From: Lactifluus volemus
Taxonomy: Eukaryota > Basidiomycota > Agaricomycetes > Russulales > Russulaceae
DNA length: 64,000 bases
Reading direction: 5' to 3'
NCBI GenBank assembly: GCA_022376515.1
Contig: WTXI01000005.1
Coordinates: 1,488,001-1,552,000 of the forward strand
This document shows, piece after piece, positions 40,701-55,700 of this stretch. Each line of letters opens with the position of its first letter. Within the stretch, counting starts at the first letter, position 1. The position numbers and the translations under genes are program-made. A model generated the notes under the pieces. The model was not told the DNA's origin, ran no database searches, and saw only the letters and a list, made by a program, of their open reading frames with translations.

Positions 40701-43700
40701 TGAGAACACGGATGAGGTCATCACGGGCGAGATCGCGGGCCTAGGTGATAAAGAATGAGAATTGAACGTGGACCAAACGGAGATTTACGGACTGATTGCT
40801 TGGTATCATCGAAGAAGATTTTAGCAGAGTCTGTGATTCCAAGATCCTGCTGAGTCTGAGTACCAGAACCGTTGATACCGGAAGTGGCTTTGGTAGAGTT
40901 ACCGCCCATGAACCTGAGGATGAAAGGTCATAAATGCGTATAGGAGGGATAAAAATGGAAATACCCTTGTTTGTCGAGAAGGAGGACATTCGCGCCGCGT
41001 TCGAGAAGAGTATGCGCAGCAGAGAGGCCAGCAAGACCGCCACCAACGACAATAACCTGTGCCATGAGGAGATGATGAAAGGTTGATTGTTAAGAAAGTA
41101 AAAAGTAGTGGACGAAAGGCAAGAGAAGAGGAAGAGAGTGCGTGTTTAAGTACGTTCCGAGTTGGGCAGCTTCCGTACATGTGACATGTGATAACCCCAC
41201 CAATTGACCCGTGACCCGGCCGGTACTAAACTCCGTTGACCGAGTGCGGGAGCTACGCTACAAGAGCTTGTACCACAACGCGTTCGCAGATCCTTCTGGA
41301 TTCGAGTGGGTATCGAGCCACTCCACGAACACGTGCTCTCAGTCCGTAGTAGTGTCGCAGCCAAACGCTGATCTGGATGCTCGATTGACTCGCGGGGTCG
41401 GAATATTTATTTGTGCAGTGCCAGATGGTGTGCTACCAATAAAGTACTCGACAGAACGATGGGAGCCGTGATGGTACGAACTCCCCTTTTGTTGCAAGAG
41501 CAATCGCTAGAGCCGATGCTACCTCCATTTTTTTTTTATCCGGGACGAGTGTGACTGAAGATCCGGACGAGGTCCGATGTCAAAAGTGGTCGCAGATCAA
41601 ATGATGTCAGCGTAACAAGCCGTGCACACAGTAATGCCTACATTTTTCTGTTACGTATCGAGCTGAGTCGTCTGAATACGCAGGACGTGTCGGACTGCCA
41701 ATCTCTAGTACTACGCGATCTACTACAGTGGAGAGGATATGGCTCTCTAGAGTTCGATGGCACCTGCACAGGACATGTATCGGACACTCTGAGTGGAACA
41801 ATGTACAGGGTTGTGTGTAAGGGTGTAATGCGTTTCGAGATTGATTGAGAGACTCCGGAGGTATATTGGACCGGAGATGGATAATCCGTCTTGATACATA
41901 CTACGAGACATTCCGCCACTCGTAGCGATGCCAATAGTCGCTTTGGTTCACGATCCGGACCCATTAGTCGTCTACTGCTGGAGTCTTGTGCCTTCATCAA
42001 GCTTCATCCCCGGCGCCTTCTTCTCCGCGGCGCGGCCTTCTTCCTTTCCTCTCATTCTACACCAGTCCCGATATACTCTAGTCTTTCATCTTTTACATCC
42101 TTGCTCCACCCTTGACACCTCTTGACAAGCTCTCAAAAGCGCCTGGGTGACACCGCCCCCATCCTCCTCTTTGAAATTATGGGGTCCTTGTCCTCTTTAT
42201 ATATACTGCAACTTCCTCGGAGCAACCTCTTCCCCAAGCGCAACGCAATATTATCAAGTTGACAACCGCTCGCTTCTCATCATAACTTCATTACTATAAG
42301 ATCCCCCCCACCCAGCTCATCCTTATCCTTTCGTTCTATATGATTCATCTGTCCAGAGACCCATTGTCCGCGGCGTGCGCTCCCCCCGTGAATGAGACCC
42401 CAAGCAGCGTGCCGCACGCGAGGCAGAGGAGGCAGAGGCGCGTCGCGTGAGCGAGCTCATTGACGAGCAACTCAGGCTCGAGAATCAGCCCAAGAACCCG
42501 TCTGTCAAGGTGCTACTGCTAGGACAAGAGGGAGCGGTGAGTTTCATCCTCAAGTATTAGTTTCACCATCATTGATATACACATCTCTCTGGGTCACGTA
42601 GGCAAGTCTGCTTTGATCAAAGGTCTGTCTTTTGCACCCCATCGTCCTCCTTTCTGTAACGGACGGCGTTTTTACTCAAATTCGCAATTTCATCAGCCTT
42701 TCTAGAGTTATATGCTCCCCAAGCTTGGGAAGAAAATCGCCTGTTGTCACGCGCCATCGTCTATCTCGACCTCATACGTTCTGTGGATAAGATTCTCGAC
42801 GTTCTAGAAGACTCTCCAGATACCCCTCACTGGGTAAAGTTGCTTCGGATGCGCCTCATCCCGTTGTGTGCTACGCAGCGTGACCTTGAAGCCGATCTCG
42901 CGCTCGCGGAGGCGTATGCCGCCGCCATTGCACCTGAACACGTGAAACAGCGACAGCATCATAAGCCTGACCGGCGATCGATCTCGGAAGGGCGATGGAA
43001 TTGATGGCTACGTTCCGCGGTGACATAGCTGCGCTATGGAAAGACGACGATGTTTGGAACGGGCTTGAAAAGATGAATCACAGCTAGACGAACACTGCCA
43101 ATTGTAAGTGTCTTTTTTTTCGACGCCTCTTCCTTGTTCTCATTCCCTCTGCGGTATCTTGGACAATCTCCATCGCATTATGGAGCGCGATTATGAGCCG
43201 AGTGATGAAGATGTTGTACGCGTACGCACGCGAATGATGCCAGGCGTTCAAGAGCATCATTTTTGGCCCGAGACTGGTGGGTACTGCCAAAAATCCGTTT
43301 GTACTTGTGTGTTTCTTAACTTTGTTTGTTCAGGCCAGGAGGTCGGACGCGAGTGGATTTTCTACGATATAGGATGTTCGAGGTCACGCGTGCGTATACG
43401 CTCGGTTCCATAAGCTTGGTTTTATTTCTCATGAGTTGAGCTGCAGCGACCTACATGGCTCCCATACCTCACGGATATGAACGCAATCGTCTTTTATGCG
43501 GACATATCTACGTTCGATCAACATTTAGAGGAAGAAGATCCAAGCGAGAATCAATTCCAACATAGTTTCAGCGTCTGGACGAAGCTCTGCAAATCCAGGC
43601 TCATCCCCAAGGTTCCCCTCCCTCCAAATTTGTTTTTTTTTTCCCGTCTTGCTGACCATAAAGGGTCATATATATATTAGGTACCATTGATTCTCGTCCT

Positions 43701-46700
43701 GGCCGGATGCGACCTTTTCCAGGAGAAACTCGAACAAGGCGTCCCGCTGGGAGAATTTATTACTTGGTACGGTGACCGTGCGAATGACATGCCGACCGCA
43801 ATAAACTATATTCGCGACGAGTTCCTAACCGTGGCGCGTAAAAATTCGCCAGAGCCCCGCGCCGTCCATACTTACTTCACCAATTCGAGCGTGCGTGTTT
43901 TTTTTTGGTCTGCCGGATGGGCTTTTTTGCCTGATCGTTTTTTTTTCCGCACTTACAGGATTCGTACACTGGTCTTGTGACTACGACCGTTTCATCGATC
44001 CGTGAAAGTATTGTGGGTGACAATCCGCGGAAGTTGAACGTCATCTCATAGCAGCTCGACACTTAATGGGGGAATCTTCTATGGTGGTGAAGGTGATGTA
44101 ACTTAAGAGTACGGTATGTGACGCAATGAATAGAATACGCGAATCGTTCGATCATATAATAATATCAAATAATACTACTACTTTGACCTAGCCTCTGTCA
44201 ACCCTACCCTTTATTTATTTATTGAATCCCGCGCAAACTTTGATATTTACGTGCTCACAACCCCACAACATCTCTGAAATCTCGCATAGATCAGCCTCTC
44301 AAGTGCTGTCCACGTCAAACGGCTTTACAGAAAAAAAAAAACCTCTTATACCGAATTGCCGCCGTTAGAGGCCCTTCAGTTGTTCTTTTTTAGTGCCCCA
44401 TCATTAGCCCGTGGGCAACGACGCACGTGGGGTAATAAGTTGTAGATGGAGTCTGGGAGAGACCTCCACATCTCGCTTTTTTTTCTGCATTTTTTTCAGC
44501 TGAAAAAAATTAATTAATGTGTGTGTGGGGTGAGAGAAGAGAATGTGTTCAGTTCTTCAACCGCGTGATTCGCGAGAAAAAAAATTCCGAAATTTGAGGG
44601 AAATATTCCCCCCCCTCCCCCATTCATGACCCACACCATTTTTTTTGTCCGTACAGCGGTGGCCTCTCGGGTCGACTACTGGGGAAGGAGACCTTAACAC
44701 CGGTGTGTGTGGGGGGCCCTAATGAGTTACTGTATCATCGTCGCCAAGCGAGCCCCGTTACTAAGTCCTCGCGGTTCACATATTCGCCCGGAGCCGATAT
44801 CAAAATTTGATCATGGGTGGAAGCACTCTGCACAAAGGAGGCGTCCGTCGGACGCAAAATCGAATTTTTTTAGTCGGCTACGGACTTCGTGCTATAGGCG
44901 GACAGTAAACATCGTCGTCCGTGCCCGGTTCGGTTAAAAGAGTGGGGGGGTCCCTCGTGTCATTTGTTGACAGGACTTCCATGTGTTTTATGTTCGAGGT
45001 TGCACGTTTTTATCAAAAGCTGGCAATCGGCGAGAAAATCGTGAACAGATCCGTTCCCAGCTTCCCGACTTTTTTTTTTTCTTTTGCGTACATCGCGCTT
45101 GGCCTGAGTATTACTGTACTGTAGTGGGGGTGAGAACGAACCTTTGGTAAATGTGATCAGTTCAGCGGTTTATGGGCAGTAAAACTGGAGAATAACAGGC
45201 CTCGCCTTTTTTATTTTATTTCCCGCGACCTGATCGCTATTGCCAGGTAAGTAGACGGGGTTTCGGCAGACCTCTCAGCTGCGAATCAAATTTCTTGTCA
45301 TAAAAATGTCATTACTTCGCAGATCGATGGCGCGAATCGATACGACAACTTGTTGGGTTTTCTCCCTTGACCTTGCATGTCACACGTCCGAACTATGTCC
45401 GTCCGTTCTGTCGATGGGGTAATGTAATGTCTCGATATGTCCAGAAGCTGTAGACGCGAGCGGGGGAGCGCGACATTGCCTCATATCCCAAAGATTTGGT
45501 CCAGATGTCGTCTTCGTTCATATCTTCTCATCTTTTTCTGGCCACAAAATGAAAAAAAAAAAAGGAAAACGCGACACGTCAAAAACTCGCGTTTGGGATT
45601 CCTTTCCACGATTGCGAGTTCCGGCCGAAAATGAACATGTCCACTTCTTCATATGCGTAATTATTATCTGTATTGAGCAAAGACCAATCAGTGATTTATG
45701 TCTTTTCTTTTTTTTCTACGTACGGACCGACCGCGTGGAGGAGGAAGGAGGAGGAAGGAGGAAGGGATAGTTTGCATCATTCATCACATACGCCAACGCA
45801 CGACACTTCCAAGCAAGAAGAGCACTCCAACGCCACCCATAATCCGCTTCCCAAAGACTGACCCAGGCTGATGCGCCCGCGCCTGATTCAGCGCGTACAT
45901 TCCCGTCGCGCCTAACGCGCCCGTTCCGATGATGCGGCAGGATAGGCAGTCCGTGGGACGCGTCTGCGACGATGTTTGAGGAGGTATTTGAGAATCATTG
46001 GGTGAGGTAGACTCGGATGATGGCGACGACGAGACAGGAGGATGCGGATGAACGTCGGCCATGTAGTGGTAGGTAGTGGTATACAGATGGCCGGCGGAGT
46101 TTGTTCGACCTACTACTTCCATCTTAGCTTCAGACGAAAGAAGTGTATTTATCTTCGAAAACCACTGAAAATGTTCTTCTTTCCATTCGTCATGTTCATC
46201 TCCCACTTTGTTTTTTTTTCATATGGTTAAAAACAGAATATGACATCCGAAAGTTATATTTTTTTTAAATGTTACTTGGCATCAAATGTCCCAGTGCCAT
46301 GTACGGTATTGTGCAACAAACATCAGCTGATTTCTCCACCACTGTGTCATGGGTACCACGGTAAATAAATAACGACCCGAATGGTTTGTTGGGATGACCA
46401 CGAGATATGATATCTGATAGGATACAGTACCACAAGGGAAGGAGGAGACGACAAAGTAAATTCTCGTGACACCCACTCAAGCGCCGGCGCTAGCCCTCCT
46501 CGGCGAAGTCTACCCAAGCTCATGGGTAATGTGTCCCACGAGGTAAGGGAAGCAAGTAGCATGTGTTAAATGCCAAGCCAGGACTAGTGCTTTGCAGAAC
46601 ACAGCCCCCCAAATCTGTTCACTGTGGCGGCAATACATTATGTCGGCTCGTGCGGGTGTACGGTAGTCCCGCTCGTAGCGAGTATAGTACCGAGTCCAAA

Positions 46701-49700
46701 TCATAAATCCGCAGTAGGAAAAATATAAAAACAAATTGCAGGGTGGGGAGAGCGCTGCACGCGCCACAGGAACGGCCGCGAAACGCCAATGATCGCCGTC
46801 AATTGGTTGGCGACGCACACAACTCAGAAGAACGGTACGAGCGAGTTTTGCGTTCGCTCCTCCAACTCGAACCGCGCGAGTCAGCGAGGAAACCCCCCAA
46901 AGAGTACACATGTGGCGTTTTGATCAGTCGTGAGCCATCTGGTTGATGTAGGGAGCCCATATGATATCTATGTTCCGCATGCTGCTCAGGCGTTGTTGTT
47001 GACCGTGCCCTGCTGCTAAGGCTTCCATCGTTTAATCTTAGTATATCTCCTTGACCACGCGCGCCGTAGCATTGCGAGAGACTGTGCCACTTTCAACGCG
47101 ATAACGCCCAGGCTAAGATATTGTTCCAGACCCAAAAAAAAGGGGGGTAGTCTTTCTTTCATATCAACGTCCCAATTTCAAAGTTGTGCGTTGTCTCCTG
47201 TCTCGGTAGCGACGGGTCCGTGAAGTACCGACACGAGCTCTCCGCAGCAGCGTGAAACAATATCATCCATGCTCATCCGCAGAGGCTCGATTAGCACGAG
47301 TCCCGGGAGTAATGGTGAGCCCCCCTCGATATCACCATCCTGTCCATTTGAGCGTAAGGCTGCCTTTATGGAGAACGGCAGAAGGAGGTCACGTACGGTA
47401 AACATGGAGCGGTGTGCGTCAAGATACGCCGGATAGACAAGCTGCTCAAAGTAGCCAGGCGGATCTTTCCAGAATGCTCCTTCTGAATTCATTTGTCCTC
47501 GATAGCGACAATGTTTGGGTTGCGCGGCGGCGGATGGGGGTTGGAGGAACAAAGAGCGTGAGGGTGGCGCAATGGTAGTGCTCAATGTGCAACGACCTAC
47601 CGGCAGTAGCATACCCAGATCGCTCCGACCTCCGTTCCTTGAGTACGTCGTACGGTACCCGAAGAAACACCTTGGTATCAAAGGTATCAACAATCTCCTA
47701 AGAAAAAATAATAATAATCGAAGAATGCCATCGTCAGCTCGGAATCGGAAAATGACGCGAGAGGGGAGGATGTTGGGGGCAGGCAAATATGCTCTACCTG
47801 ATCCCAGTATAACAAAAAACCATCGACGAGTCCCCAGACGACGCGCGTGCCAGACGCAGCCTCGATTTCCTCCTGCGCCTTGGTTATTTCCGCTTTGCAT
47901 CTCGCGGCCACCACTTCGTCGAGGGGAACATGCTTTTGCTCGTTCAGATGGTCGTGCGAAGAATGGTCTTCAGGGATGCGCGCGATCCGCTTGATGGTAC
48001 GTAAAAAAGCGCGTAGACGCGGCCAGTCTATCGCCGTTGCGGCAGTGTCCCAGTCTTGTCCAAGCGTAGGGTGGATCGGCAATGTCGCTTCGGGCTGTCG
48101 GTCAATCCGTAAGAAATGTCAGCCGAGTTGTCAAACGCAAAAAAAAAAAATATGATAATTTTTTTCCCTCAAGATGGTGGGGGTGTGTGGGTAGCAGGGC
48201 TACTGTATGTGGAGTTGTATGCGTACGTACAGGTGCAAAGTCCTACAATGGGCAAGGTGGAGGAGGTTGCAAAGAGAGCGCGCGCGCGACGGGAGTGTGA
48301 GTCAAGCAAAGCTAGGTCTGGACACGGACGCGTACATCTTGATGAATGATAAAACTCCCTGGGAGTATGTTGCGCAAATGCTTCGCGAGCGTCGTCTTAC
48401 CAGAGCACGTTGCGCCACTGCAAAAAAAAAAAAAGACAAGACAAGACACGATCGGATTGTTGGATTTGGATAGATCGTGTACGTTAAGCGTACCCAATGG
48501 CGACGAGGATAACGCGAGCCTTGGGAGATTGTTGGTTTCGCTCATCTGATTCCGGTACCTGAGTATTCAACGTGGGCGGCTGAAGCGTCATTTTTGGCGA
48601 TGGCCGACGCAACCAAATAACGTGGTTGCTCGCTGCCCGGGGCGCTTAGACAATCCCAAGGTGACTAAACTCAACCTCAAGCTCCGCTCGTTCCTCCCCT
48701 CACCCTGCGACATTGCGCCTTGTCTTCCAAAAAAAAAAAACTTTGGTTCTCTCTTCATCCATCTGACTGCGACATGTTTCATCATCAACACATGAAATGA
48801 ACTTGGTGGCGAAGCGACAAACTCTCACACAGGGAAAACGCCGATTGATCATTGCTACGTAATACTGTAATGGGCGCATGTGGATCCGACTTGAAAGGAA
48901 GGTCAACTCCTGTTCATTCAGCCAGTTCATCTCCACTTGGCTCCCCTGACACCGGGATGACATTCGGGGTGCGCAAACTGAACTTTCTCCGGCTTACTAT
49001 TGGCTGTTCGCCCCTGTTTGAGAGTGCGGATGTGTACGATAACTGTATCCTACAGGGGCCCCGTTACAGCCTCGTTCCATTCACAATATCAAAGTGCGCG
49101 TGCGATGAATGCGCCAGATTTTTGCGACCTTCCTTCTTGGGCAAAGGAATTGAAAATGTAGTTCTGTTCTTCTAAAAGTGCCGGTACAGTAGTACGAGTC
49201 TTCGCGTCGTCGGTTGGTAACTTCGTCCTTGATCCGTTCGTTCGGGTTGGTGCGCCCGAGATTTTACTCTCTTGTCCATAGCCATCGTACGACTGGCGGG
49301 CGAAGTCTTACCTCTCCTTTCGTGCTTTTTCACATCCGTTGGTTCGGCCAGCTGCCATACACGCTATAGGGGTGAGAGGGGATAATTGGCGTCTGAAAAA
49401 AAAATTTAGTTTCGATTCTCTCAATCGAGAGTTGGCCGGTTGGTGTGAGACAAGTTTGAAATGAGCTGATTGGTTTATCCGATTTTGATACCGCCGAAAT
49501 GGGGGTACTTACAGAAACGTGAAAGTAAAGTGGACAACTGGGCGTGTGTGTCTTTGATGATGAAGAAGCTTCAGACGGAAAAGAGTTGGGTATAATATAC
49601 ATCAATTGATGAATGCCACTGCTTTTCCACATTGCTCGACCCGTAAATGGTTTGCAACGTCTGTGTCCACGGGAATGATCTTACCTATTGCAAATGTGCT

Positions 49701-52700
49701 TGGGCGGCTAGTACCAAGGGGCTGTGTCGGAGAATAATCACCATCATCACCACCGACCGAAAGTTAATTATGAGACAATGGTGTCCACCCGTTGGGTTTC
49801 TCACATGATTAAGGGGGATCTTTAAACATGATGACAAGGTCAACGCAGAGGCGGTGGGGCCTCCAGGTTTCTCTTGGGGAGTCTGAGACAACTTTGAGAA
49901 GGAGATGCGACGCGATCGCCCCCGCATATGGGTTTCCAAGCGATGCCAAGCGGTGGATCTTTTAGCACGTAGAATAAGCGAGATGGGGGTTCAGGGAGGA
50001 TGTGTAGAGTTTTTGTGCCTGATCGGTGGAAACGGTGATATTCTGTACCACCCACGCCGCAAGATGAACGGAACGAACCCTAGTGAGCGAGGCGCACTTG
50101 TTAAAAAAAACCAATTGGCTGATAAAAATTTGACTTGTCCGATACCAGCGCTCCCTTCCGAGTATTAACCTCGATCGCCGTCAAACGCTGAACCGGTGTC
50201 ATTAAAAACGTCACCTAAACGTCCTAGCTCCTACCAATTCGACGACCTCTCCCCGTCTTCATCTCTACTAAAAACGCGTCGTCCCAAAGCGTGCTCCTGA
50301 CCGGTCCCCTCTATTCTTCCTCCCCAACCCTCACCCCAGTCAACCTGATCGATGGTCGGCCTGGCTCGACGCTCAGATGAGTCAGCTGATCCGCTGTCTC
50401 AGGCGCTTTCCCCACCGCCGGGTGAGACGCCAGAGATGCGTGTCATACGTGAGGCGAAGGAGGCTGAGGCACGCCGCGTGAGTGACCTGATCGATGAGCA
50501 GATCAGGTCGGAAAAGCAAGCAAACTCACGAAAAAAGATACCTGTCAAGGTGCTCATGCTCGGTCTGGCGGAGAGCGGTGCGTGCGTGCGTTCTGTTCCA
50601 TTTCCTATCTTTTTTTTTATTATGCTTTCCTTGGTGCATGCGTAACTGACTTTGCGTTTGATACGCCAGGCAAGACGACAGTGGTCAAAGGTTACTTCTT
50701 TCCCATTTTTACCTGACAGACGTGCTCAATCAGCGATGTCATTCAGTCTTCCAAATGTCCTACGCACGACGAGCATGGGATGAAGAGCGCATGTCTTGGC
50801 GTACCGTGATCCATCTCAACCTCGTCCGCTCCGTCAACATGATCCTCGATACGCTCCAAAACGTACCCGAGATAGCCAACCGGATGAACCTGCTCCGGAT
50901 CCGTCTAAGTCCACTCGCTCGTGTACAGCACGATCTCGAAACACACCTCGGGCTCGCCAAGGGCGAAGAAGTGCATGCCGCGGCCGAGCTCGGGATCTCA
51001 CGACGCCAGACAGAGGTCTGTGTGCGTTCGCGGAGCGGCTGGGCAGCCGTGCTCGGCCTTGCAAAGCAGCGGGCACGTAGCCCAGGTCGTCGCCCAATCC
51101 CAGACGAGGCGCTGGAGGTCATATTGAAGTTGCGTGATGACATTGCAGCGCTGTGGGGAGACGATGACGTTCGGGCCGCTCTCGAGGAACGTGGCATTCG
51201 GCTTGAAGATCAGTCTGGATTGTGAGCATCATCCGCCCCGCCCCCCTGGAGCGTCTGTCTGATCAGCTTCTCTATTCTCATCAGCTTCTTGGATGACCTC
51301 TACCGCATTGCACATCGAGATTACGAGCCTACGGATGACGATGTCGTTCGTGCTCGGTTGCGGACGATGGGTGTACAGGAGTACCGATTTGTGTTTGAGA
51401 CTGGTACAGTCATTTCGAGTCAATTCTGTATTGTGTTTATTGAACCCGTTGTCAAGGACGTGAAACAGGACAAGAGTGGATATTTTACGACGTCGGTGGC
51501 TCGCGAACACACGTAAGTCTCGTCACGTGAAGTCGTTTCTTTCGTTATCTGATAAAAAAGAACTTTCAAGCGATGTGCATGGTATCCTTATTTTATGGAC
51601 GTAAAAGCGATCATCTTCCTCGCCCCAATCTCTGTATTCAATGAGAGGCAAGAAGAAGGCATCAACCGTTTAGAGGACAGCATGAAGTTTTGGACAACTA
51701 TCTGTAAATCAAAGCTTCTCACAAAGGTTGATCCCATCTTATACCAAATTTGCAATCAGCCACTGACGGATTCCCATGCAATGTCCCCCCTGCCCTTCAG
51801 GTACAACTGATCCTGTTCCTAAACAAATGCGACATACTCGAGAGGAAGCTCTCGCGCGGCGTCTCGATGAAACGGTGGATCCCATCCTATGGTGACCGCC
51901 CAAATGACATGCCAACAGCAGCGAGATGTGCGTCGTTCGTCGCCAGTTGTTGGAATATACTTACACCTCCCCACGGGGTACCACACCAACTAGATCTCCG
52001 CAAGCAATTTGCAGAAATCTCTCGCAAGCACTCACCAGAGCCCCGTCGCGTCTACACCTTCCTGACCACAGCGACCGTGAGTGTCGCTCTTTTTTTTTTT
52101 CGATCCCGTCATTCTGATACAACCCTCATTTGTAGGACACACGGGCCATGGCCGGAATTCTTGGGGCTATTCGTGTCGGTATCATCAACGACAACCTTCA
52201 AGCCGCAGAGCTTATACAATGATGCCTTAATTCCCTTGCCACGTCATTTCCCACTCATCCCATCCACTGCTATTTTTGGTTTTTTTTTTTTCGTTCTTTT
52301 CCTCCCCTTATAGGGGGGATTAATCTTTTTTCGCGATGCCTCAAACACCAAACACAACACGCACACACACATAACTCGCATTCATAATGGATCGGAACGG
52401 ATAGATAGATGTTCTTATTAGTGACGATACTTTTCTTTGTACGGTAATCAGCAAATGAAGTACGGATGATAAAACAAGTCACGCCTCTATGTGTGTATTG
52501 CACTCGAGAACGATGCAATTTTACGCGTCCTTGAGAGGGGAGTCTCCGTTGCCGTCAGAATTGACAGATCGTGGCCCACTTTTGTTGTGCAACTTCCTTC
52601 AGGTGAACACCTGCGTGGGGGGATTGTAGTACCACACTCTGTGGGGAACCTGGAAGCACCGAACTTTGCACTATTACCACTGCTGGATTGGCAGGAGTGA

Positions 52701-55700
52701 CATAGAAGATCCAAGTCCTAGAGAGCCATGACTAGATAGCTCAGTGGTTAGAGCATCTGGAATATATCCAAGGGGTCCTGGGTTCAAACCCAAGTCTGGT
52801 CAGTTTGTGCTGCTACACTACCCACTGGATGCAGACATAATCATAATACAAACCTGAATGGGCTCCGGTGAACCAAACTTTCTGAGCAAGAAGTTTGGTT
52901 TATAGGGTACCACTGAGGTATAGGAATTGTGATAGTTTGTGGACTAGTAGCCCTTGTGGGACTACTGTACTGCTTTTTCTAAAATGTCACTGAATTGACG
53001 CGCGAGCACAATGATCGATTCGTTTTTTTCCTTTGCGATGTGATCCACTGGCATGTGGACGCGTGCGCGTCAAGCCTCTGAAAGACAAGCGACTGATATC
53101 ATAACTGGTGCCTGTGGCCTGTTCTGTCCCACGTGGAAACTTTGCACCCGACACCTAGGGTTCTTACTGCAGTACCTTGGATCAAACGAATGATGGAGGT
53201 GTTGATCCGATAAGAATTCAATGCGCGAACCCTGAACGATGGGGGCGCGTGCACAAAGGAAACGAACTGTAACAATTTGAATTTAAGAAAACACTTTCTT
53301 TTTTTGAAAAGTGGTCGTAAGTGGTGGTAACAAGGCGGTGCGCGGTGTTGTACATATTAAGTTATTAATGAATATTGAAGACGAATAGGAAGCCCTCGCC
53401 CATGGAACAGTCGGAATGGATCACCTATTCTGACCACTTGTTCACTTGCTGAGACGATTGCAAAGGTAGAATGATGACTTGAGTGGGGGTCCACGAAACA
53501 GCTGGAAAAAAAAAAAAAGTGGAAAAAAGATCAGCATGTCCCACCCAATCAAGCAGTAGCCGTGCTAAGTGGTGGTGGGTTTGGGGGGTTAGAGACTCCC
53601 CCCCCCCGATTGCCCACCCGATCATATCCGTCGCTACAGCGAGACAAATTTACTTCTCTTCCGGTTCGGTCCATTTCACAAGCCACCAGAGTTTGCAAGC
53701 TCGTTTGGCAAAGCGCCATTTGCTCGTGAATTGGGATGTGCGGTCACGTGCTAATGGTCGACCGGGCTCCAAGAAATGCGTGATGCGCTCCAAAGTGATG
53801 CAGCCGAACAGAACAGGGTCCGATCGCGAAGTTTCTTGCTGTGTGTTTCGTGCTGGCGCTCATCCGGCGAGTGTCTGGAGGTTGACGACCAGCGATGAGT
53901 CCTGTGCAGGGCGCGACGGGGGCTCAGTCGCTGCATGAGGATCCAAAACGATAGATGAGGATGGTTTAGTCAGCAAAGCAAATGGTTCCCGCTCTAAGAA
54001 TCTAGATGTTGAAACAACGTGATCGTAGTTGTCTGGCGGATGTGCGTCTCCGATAGGACGGTGCACGAGAACAACAATAAAGGTTCGATCGGGGGAACGA
54101 CCGACCAGAGTTAGGAGGCCGGCTACTGTTAACAAGCAAGAGCAGCGATCTAAGGAAAATGATAAGACAGTTGGAGACATCGGAAGTGGCAGCGGGCGCC
54201 ACTAGACCGGGGTCTTCGAAATTGAGGTTCCGGTGTGCAGAAGAGGGCGGAAGTGGTATGGGGAAAAGGAAGGAAGCGCAAGTGAGAAAAGGAAACCGGT
54301 TAGCCGGTTAGCGGCAGTAACTTGTTCGTAAGCGAAAGATTACGTATCCTGTATCAGAGGGGAGATGCGGACAATGTGTGATTTGAACAGCCACGTAGTG
54401 TGATGTTGGCTGATCAAATTGCGCATCACGGCTTGATGGATGGATTGTGGGAAAAAGATTATCCTGCGGATTTAATAAGATATTTGAAGGTTTGTGCGAC
54501 ACAACGCGGAATTTGGGTGTAGTTGCAGGTGTAAAAGCGTTGATGGAGCGGGAAACAGCTGGATCAAGGGGCGCAAAGCTGTTTATGATTCAAGTTGCCT
54601 TATGTGGTGGCTTGGCGCGGAGGCATCTGTACTGTTGATGATAAGTGCCTGCCGAGGCATGCCGGTGGCGATTGACGCGCAGCGCCCGCATCGAGGGTTC
54701 TTGATGGGTCGTTGGCAAGGAGGACTGTTGATTTTGTTTGGTTTTGGGAAGCAAAACGGATGGGGTGTGGAGCAGAACCTCCGGAGCGTGAACGGGCCCC
54801 GACGGCAGCCGACGGGGGATTGTGGCCGAGAAAAGAGGAAAGTAAGCGTGGATTGAGTGGTCGAGTCGATCGGGCAAGGGATAACGGGTTAAGTAAAACC
54901 AAACAAAATGGAAGCACAACTCTGGATTAAACCGAAAATAGGTCCGGGGCGGGTCCAACCGGCATGCCTTCCTTCCCTTCATAACATAACACAGATCAAC
55001 TCCTTCTTTCCCTCCACCTCGGTCCTCCACCTCGACCAAAACCATGCCTACAACCTCGAGGTCACACAAAGCAGAGGCAAAGTTTAATGTCACCACAGAG
55101 TGTACGTTTTCTTTCTCTTTTCTCTTTCTTCCTTTGTCTCACTTCTTGGTCCAAAAGTCCCCCATCTAGGTCTCCACTCCGCTGCAGCTACCGGAAACAT
55201 TGGTCTCGCAAAATATGCACTCTCTCACGGACAACCTATTAACTCGGTCATCGATGGTGTTCTTCCTCTTCATGCCGCGTGTTCCGGCGGAAACGACATG
55301 GTCGTTAGATTACTTATAGACAATGGCGCAGACGTAAACGCTCCAAGGTATTTTTTTTTTTCTCGCACCACTGATTGCCCCCAACCCAGCGCTTATATCC
55401 GTTTAACACCTCTCAGATTACCTCGTCGTTACTCTGACAAGGCCCGCTCCCCCTCAGCCCCCATAATAGGCGCAACCGGTTCAACTCCCTTACACTTCGC
55501 CGCCGCCAATGGTCACACTCAAGTCGTCCTCACCCTCCTACGCCATGGCGCCCGTCCAGACCGCGCGGACAAACGCGGTGTCACTCCAGAGGTCCTTGCC
55601 CGAGATAACGGTTGGCTCCCATGCGCCGACGCTATTCGTGATTGGATTGTCAACAAGGATCGTGATCTTGTCGAACGTGAGACACTCCTTGGTGCCATCC